From assembly GCA_021014325.1 (NCBI GenBank), contig CM037474.1, forward strand, positions 4,220,488 to 4,284,487: DNA of 64,000 nt. The letters are read 5' to 3'. Every line of letters begins with the position of its first letter. Position 1 is the stretch's first letter. The DNA is from Plazaster borealis. Lineage: Eukaryota; Echinodermata; Asteroidea; Forcipulatida; Labidiasteridae. This document shows, one piece after another, positions 1 through 11,286 of the stretch. Both the position numbers and the translations under genes were made by a program. The notes under the pieces were generated by a model. The model saw only the letters and a program-made list of their open reading frames with translations, had not been told where the DNA came from and did no database searches.

Positions 1-509
1 CTTCGTTTGGAGACCCGAGTCCAGAGGTTTCCCTACAATTGTCACGAATGAGTAATTTTTGAAATTGTTTCCAAAAAAGCTTTTAACTGGTGCTCCTGTC
101 CCATTTTCGGCTCACTTAAATGTCTCCAATATTGAGAGGAACATGTAAATTGATGCAGCATTCAACAAAAATGGTTATTTATAGCAAAGTGAAATAAAAT
201 AATGAAATTCTCTGGGCACATCCTTAGAAAAGAAATCTAATAAAGACATTTAAAAGTAGTAATTTTTTTTTAAACAACAATTCTAATTGCAGACAGGCTT
301 GACAGAGCATGAGTTGTCCCCTCTCACAGCGCAATATCACTTTTGAAGAAATGGAATGCGAAGAGCCGAAATTCGATTAAATCAACTTCCAAGTTTTGTT
401 CTTGTCATACATCATTGTGCGTCACCGAAGAATTTACAGACCTATACAAAGTTGTCCATCGATTAGTTTGAATAATAGAATATAACATTTAGCGATGCAC
501 ACACGATGT

Positions 510-720
510 TTGTCGACCCGGTAAATCGAGTAGGCGTTCCACCTCTGGGACTGCGGTTTGAATCCCGCCTGTGGCATTCTGTGGATTTGGGTTCTCAGTC
601 CCTAGCTGATTGTGTGGGGTTTTCCTCCCACATCTAAAACTGAAAACTTTCTTCATTGTCTTCTTTCCATGGGGTTCTTGGCTAGTTTAGTGATTAAGTT
701 CGCTTTGACTGTGGGTTCAA
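510..720 (+). mobile_element. tRNA-derived SINE copy (partial)
   Basis: A B-box-like stretch GGTTTGAATCCC (about 552) follows a degenerate A-box region. The body (GTGGGGTTTTCCTCCCACATC) is repeated near 15420-15455 in the same orientation and near 55285-55310 in reverse. The rest of 1-1050 holds no recognisable gene; the short open frame at 722-907 overlaps the SINE flank and is not protein-like. Confidence 0.6.
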
Positions 721-1050
721 CTTGACCGAAGAAATCCTTGACTCAGCGTTGTTTGAAGAACCCCCACAAGGGCACGTCATTTGGTGCTCGATATGGGGCA
801 TGGTCAACCCTCCTATAGTGTCTTCATTGTGTTCTGGGAATCTCAGGAATTATTTAGAGGATTTTAAGGTGAGGGTACTTCTGCTCAAGAGGAATAGAGT
901 GTGTTAAAGTAGAGGAACACTTTGGAGGGACACCCTCTGCCATGTATCGGGCATGGTATAGGGCCTGTGTACCACCCTACTTGTCCAGTTTGTGCTCTCG
1001 TAACGGTGCTTTCTAGCACATTCACAATGAACCAGAACCAAAATCCATTG

Positions 1051-1403
1051 CTACGGATTCAGACTGAACGACGCTGTTGCCCTAGTGCTTAACACATCCA
1101 CCCGGACAGAACGCGTACTCTTGCGGAACGCCTCCCGTATCCCCTTTCGGAAACGCCGGTTCATCATGGTGTAGATGATAGGGTTGACACAGGAGTTACA
1201 CACGGCCAAGATGTTACCCAAATGGTACACAGGCGAGGCAAAGTCCACGTTGAGACCAAGGCTGTACCCTAGGAACATGCCCTGGACCGGAGCCCAGCAG
1301 ACGGCGAAGGTGATGGCGAAGGTCAGGAGGGTCTTGATCAGGGTTTGAGTAGTTCGGAGCTGCCACATCTTACGCTGATCGGCCGGGTTCAAAGCCGAAG
1401 GAA
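1051..1403 (-). CDS. GPCR exon 2 (TM6, TM7, C-tail)
   Basis: It follows an acceptor with a pyrimidine-rich tract ending in TATAG (1405-1404). It encodes the end of ICL3, TM6 with CWAP, TM7 with NPIIY and a Ser/Thr/Arg-rich cytoplasmic tail, and stops at TAG (1053-1051). Confidence 0.93.
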
Positions 1404-3285
1404 CTATAAATAAGAACACAAATAACCGTATTTTCTGTTAAAGATGTAATCGAGGCGTTTGTTTTTCACGCGATCTAACCAAGGAAGATCTTCCTTGGTG
1501 AATATTTCTATAACGAAGCAGCCTGTGTGCACTGACCTCTGTAAGTTAATTTTATCTTTGTTATTGTTTTTCTGTTCCATGTGTACATTGAGTGTCTGTA
1601 CCTTTTTGAAATATTTTTATCGGCAGACTGAACCTTTAGGTTATAGGAAAATTTTATTTTCCTCCTCAGTCTAGCCTTCTCCATATTCTGTATATCTTTT
1701 ATGTGTAATTTTTTATTGGATTTGTGGAGAGAAATAAAATAATAATAATAATAATAAGGCTATAATTAGGTAGAGGATTGGTCCGACTTTTCGGTTCGGG
1801 TTACGTTTAGGTCCCAGGGTACATTTAGCTCCGGGGCTACATTTAGTTCCGGAGCTTTATTTTGTTCCGGGGCTACATGTAGTTCCGGGGCTAAATGTAG
1901 TTCCGGGCTACATTTAGTTCTACGGCTACCTTTAGTTCCGGGCTACAATTAGTTCTAGGGCTACATTTAGTTCCGGGGCTATATTTAGTTCCGGAGCTTC
2001 ATGTAGTTCCGGGGCTAAATGTAGTTCCGGGCTACATTTAGTTCTAGGTCTACATTTAGTTCCGGGCTACATTTTGTTCTAGGGCTACATTTAGTTCCCG
2101 GGCTACGTTAAGATCTAGGACTACATTTAGTTCCCGGTCTACGTTTAGATCTAGGGCTTCATTTTGTTCTATGGCTTCATTTAGGTCCTGTGCTACATTA
2201 GGTGCCAAACACGATACTCACCGTTACTGTGAATTTTGAATTGATGATTTTGTTTAAGTGTTGCTATGTGCTAGATTGCTCACGACGTGAAGCTGTATTT
2301 TGAGCGTAAGGCTTTATTGTTTTTTATTGCCCCCGCAAACAAACAACAGAGGAGGCCTGCACACGACAAGCACTAATTTTTGTAAACCTCCTCCACATCT
2401 TTGCCGCCCTTCTCTAGGTCATAGTCACCTTTCTCTTGTTTAACATTTTCATCATAATTTGCCATTAATAATTGTTTTAGCCGTATAAATATGTGATTTG
2501 ATGTGAACATAAAGTAAATTGAATTGACTCTACTTGAATACAGCCTTACCAGATCGTTCTGTCAGGTTCTTCACTTGTCTTTTGAGTGTTGAAATCACCT
2601 TCCATTGTGCGGATATCATCAGTACGAACGGTGCCAGCAATTGAATTGCGATTGTGTACAACCCAACAAACGCCTGGACTCCACGGCTCGGCCAGCCCAA
2701 AAAGTGGCAACCGACTACGTCGTCTTCACTGTACAGTAACACTTGGAACAATTTTGAGATGCCGCCTAAAATCCAGCACAACGCGATCATCAAATATTTG
2801 TTTCGTCTGGTGAACACCGCTTTGTACTTGAGAGGGTAGACGATGGCTACGAACCGCTCCAAGTTGACGGTGACCAGACTTAAAATCGATGTTAGAGCGC
2901 AGACCCAGAAGATGAACTGACTGACGTAAACTCGGCATCTGAGCTCACCGAGGAATCCTGGATTCGGTGCCGGCGTGCCTGTAGTTGGGACAAGCTTAAA
3001 GGGGATGACCAGTACGCAGACTAAGAAGTCAACCAGCGAAAGGTGTATCAGAAAATCACTGGTGTTGGACCGCAGGGATGGCACGCGAAGGAGTACGATG
3101 GCAACGAGCAGGTTGCCGGCGATACCAACCACACAGATTACGCCATAAAGAACCAGGACAAGATAACTGTTTGCAAAGCTGCCCCAAACTACGTCACTTT
3201 CATATGTAACATTAGAAGAAGCAACAGTCTGGGTGGCAGTCGGTAACTTAGAAATATTGAACGAATAATCCAGTGAATTATTCAT
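1051..3285 (-). CDS. Class A (rhodopsin-like) GPCR, neuropeptide-receptor type, two exons
   Basis: The coding sequence joins 3285-2550 and 1403-1051, giving 362 residues. The start is the ATG at 3285-3283; the open frame runs to 3306 only through a TTG codon. The N-terminus has three N-glycosylation sequons (N2, N10, N25). Seven hydrophobic segments follow. Landmarks: GN in TM1 (residues 57-58), LSLVD in TM2, Cys117 before TM3 and Cys193 in ECL2 as the likely disulfide pair, ERF (143-145) in place of DRY, CWAP in TM6 (281-284) and NPIIY in TM7 (319-323), then a basic helix-8 region (RRFRKG). The donor (GTAAGG on the minus strand, from 2549) and the acceptor (TTTATAG before 1403) join in phase 1 within ICL3 and restore a Val codon. 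It should sit in the plasma membrane and signal through a G protein. The motif set suggests a peptide receptor; the ligand cannot be read from sequence. No break is seen. Confidence 0.94.
1478..1499. repeat. Perfect 22-bp palindrome in the GPCR intron
   Basis: ACCAAGGAAGA is followed directly by its exact reverse complement. It lies just upstream of an AT-rich LINE-tail-like stretch ending in (AAT)n near 1735-1756. It may be the end of a dispersed repeat; its function is unknown. Confidence 0.6.
1790..2205. repeat. Degenerate minisatellite in the GPCR intron
   Basis: About twenty imperfect copies of a roughly 20-bp unit built on GGCTACATTTAGTTCCGG. Variants have AGTTCTAGGG or AGATCTAGGG in the second half. 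The array lies entirely inside the 1146-bp GPCR intron. Confidence 0.85.
2550..3285 (-). CDS. GPCR exon 1 (N-terminus to ICL3)
   Basis: This exon encodes the glycosylated N-terminus, TM1-TM5 and the first part of ICL3, 245 codons plus one base. It ends in a GTAAGG donor (minus strand, 2549-2544). If the frame is read past the donor it stops after a few residues. Confidence 0.93.
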
Positions 3286-4000
3286 GTTGTTTTTTGTCCA
3301 AGTCAAGACCCAGTATCTCTGAAATTGAAGTCCACCTCAACGCAGTATATAGCTAGTGGCATCCAAGCTAAATCTACAGTTTGATATCTTGGTCAACAAA
3401 AGGGGAGCGTTTGGTGTACAATAGTCCATCCCCGTCCCCATAAATTCTCCCTCGAAGAGAAAGCAGTACATCTCAGCCTCTTGCTCGTGATGCCGGTCGA
3501 TACGAGTCGAGGATTTGCAGGGTAAATGAACGCATCACTTTGTTTCATCGTCATTTTAATACGGATTCGTCGTGATCGAGTGACGTATAGGCAAAAACCA
3601 TTTGGCCTTGTCGTGATTTAATGTCACGTAGGGTGACGTCCATTACTCATGATTATTGATGATGGAGAGCCAGCTTAATTTTTATGTTTGTCTTCTCATT
3701 GGTAATTGCTTGCGGTGTTTTTGCCTTTGTGATATAGCCATCATCCGTCTACTCCGAGAACGGATTTACCGGTGACATGGGTCCATGTCATTTTTTAAAC
3801 CTGCTTCAGAACAGTTCCAAATGCATCTTCACTCGGTCCAGTAGGAATACACGCAGTTTCCTCTCCCGGTGCCCTTTTTGCTGATGTTGCTACATCGAAG
3901 AACATACAAGGGTTTTATGCTTGGAAATAGTTCTGACGATTTGTGAATCCTAAATTCTCCTAGTCTATAAAGGCAGAACATAAATATTTAAAAAAATTAT
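3286..4000. other. Upstream flank of the GPCR gene, no gene seen
   Basis: This stretch should contain the 5' UTR and promoter of the minus-strand GPCR. I see no confident TATA box, no further exon and no repeat I can name. Confidence 0.4.
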
Positions 4001-4500
4001 NNNNNNNNNNNNNNNNNNNNNNNNNNNNNNNNNNNNNNNNNNNNNNNNNNNNNNNNNNNNNNNNNNNNNNNNNNNNNNNNNNNNNNNNNNNNNNNNNNNN
4101 NNNNNNNNNNNNNNNNNNNNNNNNNNNNNNNNNNNNNNNNNNNNNNNNNNNNNNNNNNNNNNNNNNNNNNNNNNNNNNNNNNNNNNNNNNNNNNNNNNNN
4201 NNNNNNNNNNNNNNNNNNNNNNNNNNNNNNNNNNNNNNNNNNNNNNNNNNNNNNNNNNNNNNNNNNNNNNNNNNNNNNNNNNNNNNNNNNNNNNNNNNNN
4301 NNNNNNNNNNNNNNNNNNNNNNNNNNNNNNNNNNNNNNNNNNNNNNNNNNNNNNNNNNNNNNNNNNNNNNNNNNNNNNNNNNNNNNNNNNNNNNNNNNNN
4401 NNNNNNNNNNNNNNNNNNNNNNNNNNNNNNNNNNNNNNNNNNNNNNNNNNNNNNNNNNNNNNNNNNNNNNNNNNNNNNNNNNNNNNNNNNNNNNNNNNNN
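4001..4500. other. Assembly gap of exactly 500 N
   Basis: A run of N with a round length is a scaffolding placeholder of unknown true size. Sequence on the two sides need not be adjacent in the genome. Confidence 0.98.
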
Positions 4501-5169
4501 TCTCGTCCCAAGTTTTAACCATGTTTTAATGGTTAAGTTTAACAAATTATTTGCAATATACAAACCTGAACATTTTATTTATAAAAAAATGATATGAGTA
4601 ATTTTTTTCAAGAACTTCGTACAAATAGATTAAAAAGGAGAAGATTTGATTTCATTAAAAAATTTAAATCTTCGTTCGGCTTGTTTTCTCGTTGTCGATA
4701 CGCACGGGACTCGCACAGTATATTGCACACTGTGTTGGCTCAGTGATGGATGATTATCCTGGAAAATTTAATGAGATTTAAGAGTCTATGACTGAGAGAT
4801 TGTGGTATTATTACTCCATAATTTCAATCTTCTTGGAGAACAGATTGTTCGTCTAGACTGTGGAAATGAAATGAAATGAAATGCAGGGATTTTTGAATTG
4901 GTTATTGTTACCCTTTCATCAGTGCCATAAGAAAAGGGGGCAGGGACGGAAACCCCCCTCGCTCAGAAACCTTGCCCCCCCTTGCCCCCAAATGAGATCG
5001 AAAATGCACAAATGAAAGGTTCGATACATCAAATAGTTCCCCCAAATTATGTTCTTAGCCGCACCCCCCCCTGATGTCTGGTTACGCCACTCTTAAGAAC
5101 CACTATTTCGTAAACGAACAAATTCAAAGAAGATATACACAGATCGAGAAATGCATGTGTATAATATGC
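4501..5169. other. Non-coding, no recognised feature
   Basis: AT-rich sequence with a short (AAATG)n run near 4866-4882 and C-rich patches near 4950-5070. I see no gene. Confidence 0.4.
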
Positions 5170-5310
5170 AGGAAATATTGCTTAACAAGGATACCAGTCA
5201 CAAATTGTACACGTGACATGTTAGTTTGGCTGGTAACCTTACTCTGGTAAGCATAATTTTGCTGCGCTCAGCTACTTTTTGTGCTTAAGCAACTCTATGA
5301 AATTGGGCCC
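5170..5310. mobile_element. Fold-back MITE, type 1 (truncated copy)
   Basis: This is the right part of an element whose complete neighbour starts at 5323. Shared landmarks are GGATACCAGTCACAAATTGT, TTTGGCTGGTAACCTTA and the terminal CTATGAAATTGGGCCC. The two copies lie head to tail. Confidence 0.75.
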
Positions 5311-5322
5311 AGGTCACATCAT

Positions 5323-5515
5323 GGGCCCAATTTCATAGAGCTGCTTGAGCAGAAAATATTGCTTAACAATGTTTTGCTTAGCAGAAATGAGCAGGATACC
5401 AGTCACAAATTGTACATGTGACATGGTAGTTTGGCTGGTAACCTTATTCTGCTAAACATAATTTTGTTGTGCTTAGCTAGTTTTTGTGCTTAAGCAGCAC
5501 TATGAAATTGGGCCC
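5323..5515. mobile_element. Fold-back MITE, type 1 (full copy)
   Basis: The ends are inverted repeats: TGGGCCCAATTTCATAGAGC on the left and the reverse complement, with a mismatch, on the right. The interior carries inverted GCTTAAGCA and GCTTAGC motifs, so the element can fold over most of its length. It encodes no protein. Other copies lie at 46021-46214 and 58994-59523. Confidence 0.85.
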
Positions 5516-7070
5516 TGGTCGTTCAGATAGCCCCCATTTCTTGAGTGTTACTTTGCAGCGACCGGTATATGATCCGAGTCGGTTGAGGCGTTTCTGTAAA
5601 GCCTGAGCTTGATTGAGCACCGGGTGGTAGTTCTTTGAAAACCCCCCAAACCCCAATATATGTATTGTAACATTGAGGAAAAACAACCTGCATAATAATC
5701 GCCCCGGGGATAAGAATGCTATTTTTGTCACTCATCGGGAAAGTACGGAGTTAGATCCAGTGCTTATCACACATCGGTGTAAGGGTAAAAAAGGAAAATA
5801 ATAAAACCCTCATTGCAGTAACTGTTAACCACCTGTACCAAAGTGTTAAACTAACACCCGAGATAACTAAAACCCGGGATAACTAAACTGTTATCTAGCA
5901 GTCATTCACATGAGCAAAACTGACCCATTTTTGTTAACCCATGGGTATAGGATGTTTAATATCGTTATTGCATTTTTAATAGAGAACCCTGTGCGATGAC
6001 ACCTCTACTGTAGCTGGCAGCTAGCTAACACTGTAACTAGTTATTTTTTTAATCAACAATTTCATTTCGGTATAGTCCATCCTCAAGCAACGCAAACTAT
6101 CAGGGAAAAAAATCAGTTGTCTGAGAAACTTCGTTCAGCCTGCTCAGCTGTGTGAATGCTTCGCCCAAAATGTGTTTATTTACAAATCCCTGAAGGGAGG
6201 GGGGGGGGGATATACTGTAAACAAAAACAGCTAGCCTCCCGAGATGGATTAATTCTTGGTTCAAAATTTACTCAAAGAAGATGTAATATGTTTTTGATTA
6301 GTGCAAACAGCGCGTTGTCCTTGCTACCGACAGCTATCGGCATCTCTTCAGATGTGTAGTGAAATTTGATATCAATCTACTTGCAGGTTTTTAATACCTC
6401 GAATGCTATGAAGTTTAAATTGTCAACCATGTTCGTCGATTGTTATTCCGAGAATGCAATTTATCGTTAATCGAGTAAACGTATTTCATAGCCGGTGTGG
6501 AATAGTGCATACACTATTGTGAAACACACTGCCTTCGAGGAGAACATGTTTTGTCCCCCCTCCCCTCAATCAAATTATTATTGACCGAGAAGAAATTATT
6601 CCGCTTTCCAACATTGTTCACAGTTTACCAGAGACCTTGCGACAGAGCTTGAAGTACATGCGGGGAGAGAACGCAATTTACATTGGAATTCTCGCGAGAG
6701 CTCAGGGGATTCTCTCGTTATTTGGTGAACTAAAACCTCGGTGGATTGCTTGGGTACTAAAAAAAAAAAAAAAAGCATAGGCCCTATATATAAACTGTTT
6801 GATGACATTCGGTTACAATTCTTGAAATTTCTGCAAAAAGAATCGACACGAGAGCACTTGTTCTCCCGTGACAGTTGTCGAGTGCTCTTATAGGCTTTTA
6901 TGAAATCCGTAGAAATGACTTACTTTAATTTGATCAGGCCATTCTCAGATCCCGACTTCTTTGGAAAAATAGGAATGATAATAATAATACGTAAGCTACT
7001 TTCAATGAGGACAGCAATTGTGACACACTTCTTTACTTGTGTAATATGGCACAGATGGCACTGTGGTGCC
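5516..7070. other. Non-coding, no recognised gene
   Basis: Low-complexity patches occur (G-run at 6197-6209, A-run near 6760-6774) along with short open frames that resemble no family. I could not assign any of it. Confidence 0.4.
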
Positions 7071-7074
7071 TTAA

Positions 7075-7451
7075 AGGCATTGGACACGTTTGGTAATTGT
7101 CAAAGACCAGTGTTCTCACTTGGTGTATCCTAACTTATGCATAAAGTAACAAACCGGTGAAAATTTGGGCTCAGTTGGTCAAGTTGCAAGAAAATAATGA
7201 CAGAAAAAACACACTTGTTGCACAAATTTGTGTGCTTTCAGATTGCCTAAAAAAGGACTCAGGCCTGAAGTCTTTCTCAGATTCAAATATTTTAGTGAGA
7301 AATTACCTCTTTCTCAAAAACAACGTTACTTCATCAGAGGGAGTCGTTTCTCACAATGTTTTATACAATCAACAGCTCTCCGTTGCTCGTTACCAAGTAA
7401 GTTTTTATGATAATATATATTTTGAGTAATTAGCAAACGTGTCCAGTGCCT
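7075..7451. mobile_element. TTAA MITE, family A
   Basis: The ends are AGGCATTGGACACGTTTGG and its imperfect reverse complement, flanked by TTAA on both sides (7071-7074, 7452-7455). The interior includes the widely shared core TTACCAAGTAAGTTTTTATG near the right end. TTAA target duplication is typical of piggyBac-like elements and their non-autonomous derivatives; the assignment is inferred, since no transposase is present. Confidence 0.85.
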
Positions 7452-7494
7452 TTAAGGAAATTGAATTTCAAAGATTTTCATTTTCGTTGATTAA

Positions 7495-8186
7495 AGGTAG
7501 GGTCATAGATTGTGTTTTTTGTCAACGTTATGCTGATTTATAACAAAGCTTATAATGAAAGATACAGTAACAGTCTCATGTGAATACAGTGTTTGCTTGC
7601 TGAGAAAACAGCAAAAACAGTCGCGGTATTTTCGCAGGAACGTCAAATCCATCCACGCTTAGCGAGGTGACAGCAGGTATACCAACCGCATCTCTGGCCG
7701 CAGCATTCGCAAACGGACAACCATCCTCAGAAATCTAAAATACGATTCATGCATGAATAGTTTCTCAGATTCAAATTTTTGGGGTGATAACATTATCCAA
7801 CCCAAATTACTTCGAAGGAAATCCTTTCCCAAAATAGTTTATACTATCGGGGGTCTTAGTTTCGGTGTTTTTTGTTTATTTGCATTTTAATTATTCATTT
7901 GCTTGGCATCTTTTGTTTACTTTTTACTGCAATTTTAGATTTCTGTGTACAAAATATGTATTTTTATTCTTTTAAATGAGCAAGGTCTGGGAGGGCACAT
8001 CTTTTTTGATGACAGTTTTTTTTTTACTTTTGCCTTTCCCTGGACGGCCTCTGCTTGTACATTGTATGTCCAAAGAATTAAAATGAAAAATAATAAAATA
8101 TACTATCAACAGCTGTAGTGCTTCTCACCAACTAAGTTTGTACGGTCATTAATTTTTTGAGTATTTACCAATCTATGACTTTACCT
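7495..8186. mobile_element. TTAA MITE, family C, with nested insertion
   Basis: The ends AGGTAGGGTCATAGATTG and CAATCTATGACTTTACCT are flanked by TTAA (7491-7494, 8187-8190). About 250 bp in the middle (7852-8098) is foreign to other family C copies such as 56236-56620. Confidence 0.8.
7852..8098 (+). mobile_element. LINE 3'-tail-like insertion inside a family C MITE
   Basis: T-rich sequence ends in an A-rich tail (GAATTAAAATGAAAAATAAT) and is bounded on both sides by ATACTATC, a likely target-site duplication. Similar tails (TTTGCCCTTCCCTGTACAGC) occur near 9600-9700. I infer a 5'-truncated non-LTR insertion. Confidence 0.6.
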
Positions 8187-8874
8187 TTAAATATACCAAC
8201 GTCTCCTAGATACGAATGTATCTTACTGAGTTTATGACAAAGATGTACAATAATGACAATTTCCCAGGTCTTGTTGACAAACATTGTTGAAAACAGTGTT
8301 TATCCGAGCTCATACCTGTAAACAAATTCATCATCTCTGTTCTGCCCGCATGCTAATGGCAATAATTTGTTAGGCTTCGTTTCGACTCTCTTACATTTAG
8401 ATGTTGCCTAAGTGCCTAGATACGGTGGAATAGTACATGATCAGACTTTTGCCGCGCCAAAAAAAGAAAAAAAAAGAAAAAAAAGAAGTAAACTCGCAGT
8501 GGTTAACAAAAAATTAAAAATGTAATACGCTGATAAAATTACGTTTTAGTTTCATTAACACTATAATCACACATTACGTATACACTCTGAATGTACTTGT
8601 TCACTTGCACTGAATAAATAAAGAACAAAATGTGGAAGAAAAATGGTTGATTTATTAATGGTAATGGTATACGTTTTCGCTATACGGTTAATTTCCTGCG
8701 AGTTTGGTGTTGTTGATATCTGGGTAGCAGTTGAGGGTTTATCTTGAGACGGCGCGGCCGGGGGGGGGCATGGTTTGGCGATGGGAATGAAGGGGGGGGG
8801 GGTTGTGGTAGCACGACGGCTGAACGGAACGGATGTTTTTTCCCCCTTTAGTTTGTTACAATTTCATATAATAT
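8187..8874. other. Non-coding, AT-rich, with a G-run
   Basis: Contains an A-rich stretch (8457-8490) and G-runs near 8760-8805. No gene is recognised. Confidence 0.4.
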
Positions 8875-9399
8875 ACACTCTAAAAACTCCAAGGTCAAAA
8901 TTGACCCGGAGTCAGGGTCCCAGGGGTGGGGGGGGGGGGCTGACCCATTTCTGGGCCAGGCTGACCGGGAAAGTTGTTAAAAATAGGATTTAAACTTGGA
9001 TTTTGCGTCAGTTTGATCCATTGCTGGGTCATTTCGACACAGTTTCCGACTCCTATTGACCCAGAAATGGGTACTGACCAAGAAATGGGTACTGACCCAG
9101 AAATGGGTACTGACCCAGAAATGGGTACTGACCCAGAAATGGGTACTGACCCAGAAATGGGTACTGACCCAGAAATGGGTACTGACCCAGAAATGGGTAC
9201 TGACCCAGAAATGGGTACTGACCCAGAAATGGGTACTGACCCAGAAATGGGTACTGACCCAGAAATGGGTACTGACCCAGAAATGGGTACTGACCCAGAA
9301 ATGGGTACTGACCCAGAAATGGGTACTGACCCAGAAATGGGTCAGGCCCCAAGAGAACCCGGATCCGGGTTAATTCTAACCCGGCAGTTTTTAGAGTGT
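8875..9399. mobile_element. GACCCGG-type MITE with internal satellite array
   Basis: The ends are ACACTCTAAAAACT and its exact reverse complement AGTTTTTAGAGTGT. Next to each end are blocks matching GGTCAAAATTGACCCGG. The interior matches the copies at 14139-14344 and 21101-21348 except for the inserted tandem array. No protein is encoded; the long open frames arise from the 18-bp period. Confidence 0.82.
9056..9343. repeat. 18-bp satellite array, 16 units
   Basis: Sixteen tandem copies of TGACCCAGAAATGGGTAC, nearly identical; one early unit has CAAG for CCAG. Each unit holds a small inverted repeat (ACCCA...TGGGT). The same segment is present once in sister elements, so the array grew inside the transposon. 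Confidence 0.95.
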
Positions 9400-11112
9400 T
9401 AGTATTTTGATGTTTTTAACACGACAGGCTGATTTGAAGTTACAGCTAAAATAACGGTGAAACTTTTCCCCCTCTTGAAATGGTTGTTAATTCATCACAA
9501 TTAGAGTATGAAACAAACATGTCATAGATGTATGCAACTCTGAAGCACGGGTCATTTTCAGGGAGGGGCATTTCTATTTGGATTGACAGTTAGTTTTGTA
9601 CATTTGCCCTTCCCTGTACAGCCGCTGCTCATAATAACTGATGTTATAATTGTCCGTAGAAATAAAAATAAATAGACAAATAAATACCAAAAATAAATAA
9701 ACTTACACATAAATAAAAGTAACAATTGATATAATTCGTTATTGAACATTACCAAAATTTCACTGTGCTCTAAATGTCACTTATTAACGCCAGAATACAC
9801 CATGAGTTACATTATCGTGCCCGCTCTTGAGACTTGTCCACTTCGACTGAGCTTTCGTCTTGGAAAATCTTCCAAGTTATCTATGGATCTTCTTACGAAC
9901 CTTCGACTCAATAAGAGGATAATACAAGCCGCAGGAAGGTTTAAAGTGTGAGAGAGATTGCTGGGGGGGGGGCACAAATTTAACGCTGAGATTGCCCTGT
10001 CACTGGTCTATTCCGGTGCTATCACTTCATTATTCACCTCGTTCTTTTATAGAGTTGTACATATTCCTCTTTGCTTACTAGGTATGTGATGTGGGGACTC
10101 TAATAGTCACACCGTGCTGTTGAGGGCATTTCGGGGGGAGGGACGGGGAGAGGCTAGTCTAATAACAGGGAAGCAACGGCACTTCGTTATCAGTTACAGG
10201 CGAGATTTGTTTTTGCGATTGCGTTTTTTAATATATTTATAAGTACGTTGGTGCATGGTATTTTCTTCCTCCATGGTTGGTGCACGTCAGGAAGTCTTGG
10301 CGCATTCATTATGACGCATGAACGTGGGTTCGCACTCTTGCGACATACAGGACTAATTCATACGTTAATGAGTTGTACCACCTGTTGCAATACATTACGG
10401 TGATTGGCTCATTTATCTATCACGATCGTGTATAAATTATTTAATACTTGAATACATGAATAATTAACACAGTCGTTCACAGTTGCCGGTGTATGTATAT
10501 CATTAAAACTGGGCTTAGTTATTGCTTTGTCTTCACCCAAGCCTAGCCCTTCCTCATAAGATTATCTTATTAATGTCAACTTTGAAGTAACTTACTTTTT
10601 TCCTCAGATGTTAGATTTCCCGTCCGCGCGCCACCACAGAAATCTGACGTAATTTTGGTTTACTCAAAGTTGAATAAGTTTCTTATCATTCAACCAATTA
10701 AGAAAATGGAAATATTAAAACATATCAGCATGCCACTGACAGCGGCCCTCACTGCATAAAACAGCAATGTAGAAAGGGTTGCAGTGGCTCTGCAAAGAGC
10801 AGATGGTGTGAGACACCAATGTGTCAATCTGGGCTAACAACATTCTCTGGAAAATTAAAGACGCCACTGCTCAAAGCCTTCTACCTTGTTGTCTCACCAT
10901 ACAAAGCTTATAATGTCAAAACATAGTGCGAGGTCAAAACGATCATGCATCTACGGAAGCTATAAAGTGACCATTTGCCTTTTTAGTGTTTCCGGGTCGA
11001 GTTACATTATCGATAGCCCGAACACTGACGTCACACTTCGAGGCCTTTAGATAGCGGCCTTTAGAAACAACTGGTTTCTTAACAGATGCACCTTTGACCT
11101 TGTACGCCATAA
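9400..11112. other. Intergenic, no gene recognised
   Basis: A LINE-tail-like segment lies near 9560-9730. 10728-10920 resembles part of the long element at 38690-39710 (shared GAAATATTAAAAC and CAGCGGCCCTCACTGC). Otherwise nothing is assignable. Confidence 0.4.
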
Positions 11113-11286
11113 TAGACCTTATGCATTGACGTCATCCAGCCGCCATCTTAGAGGTAAAACGATGACGAAATAATCGAAACGCACAGATTTGTACGCGCGG
11201 CGCACAAGATTGGCCAATGAACAAGCGCCTTTTGACCTCTAAGCGAGGGCGCCCTACTGAAATGACATCATGTGCATAAGGTCTAT
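11113..11286. mobile_element. MITE with CRE-containing ends
   Basis: Terminal inverted repeats ATAGACCTTATGCATTGACG and the imperfect reverse complement at 11265-11286. The left end contains the palindrome TGACGTCA (11127-11134). A related copy lies at 50711-50900. No coding capacity. Confidence 0.75.

Noticed and set aside
3960..4563. Open frames consisting of unknown residues
   Set aside because: They span the run of N.
8974..9402. Long open frames with PEMGTD or KWVLTQ repeats on both strands
   Set aside because: They come from an 18-bp satellite whose period is a multiple of three; every frame without a stop in the unit stays open.
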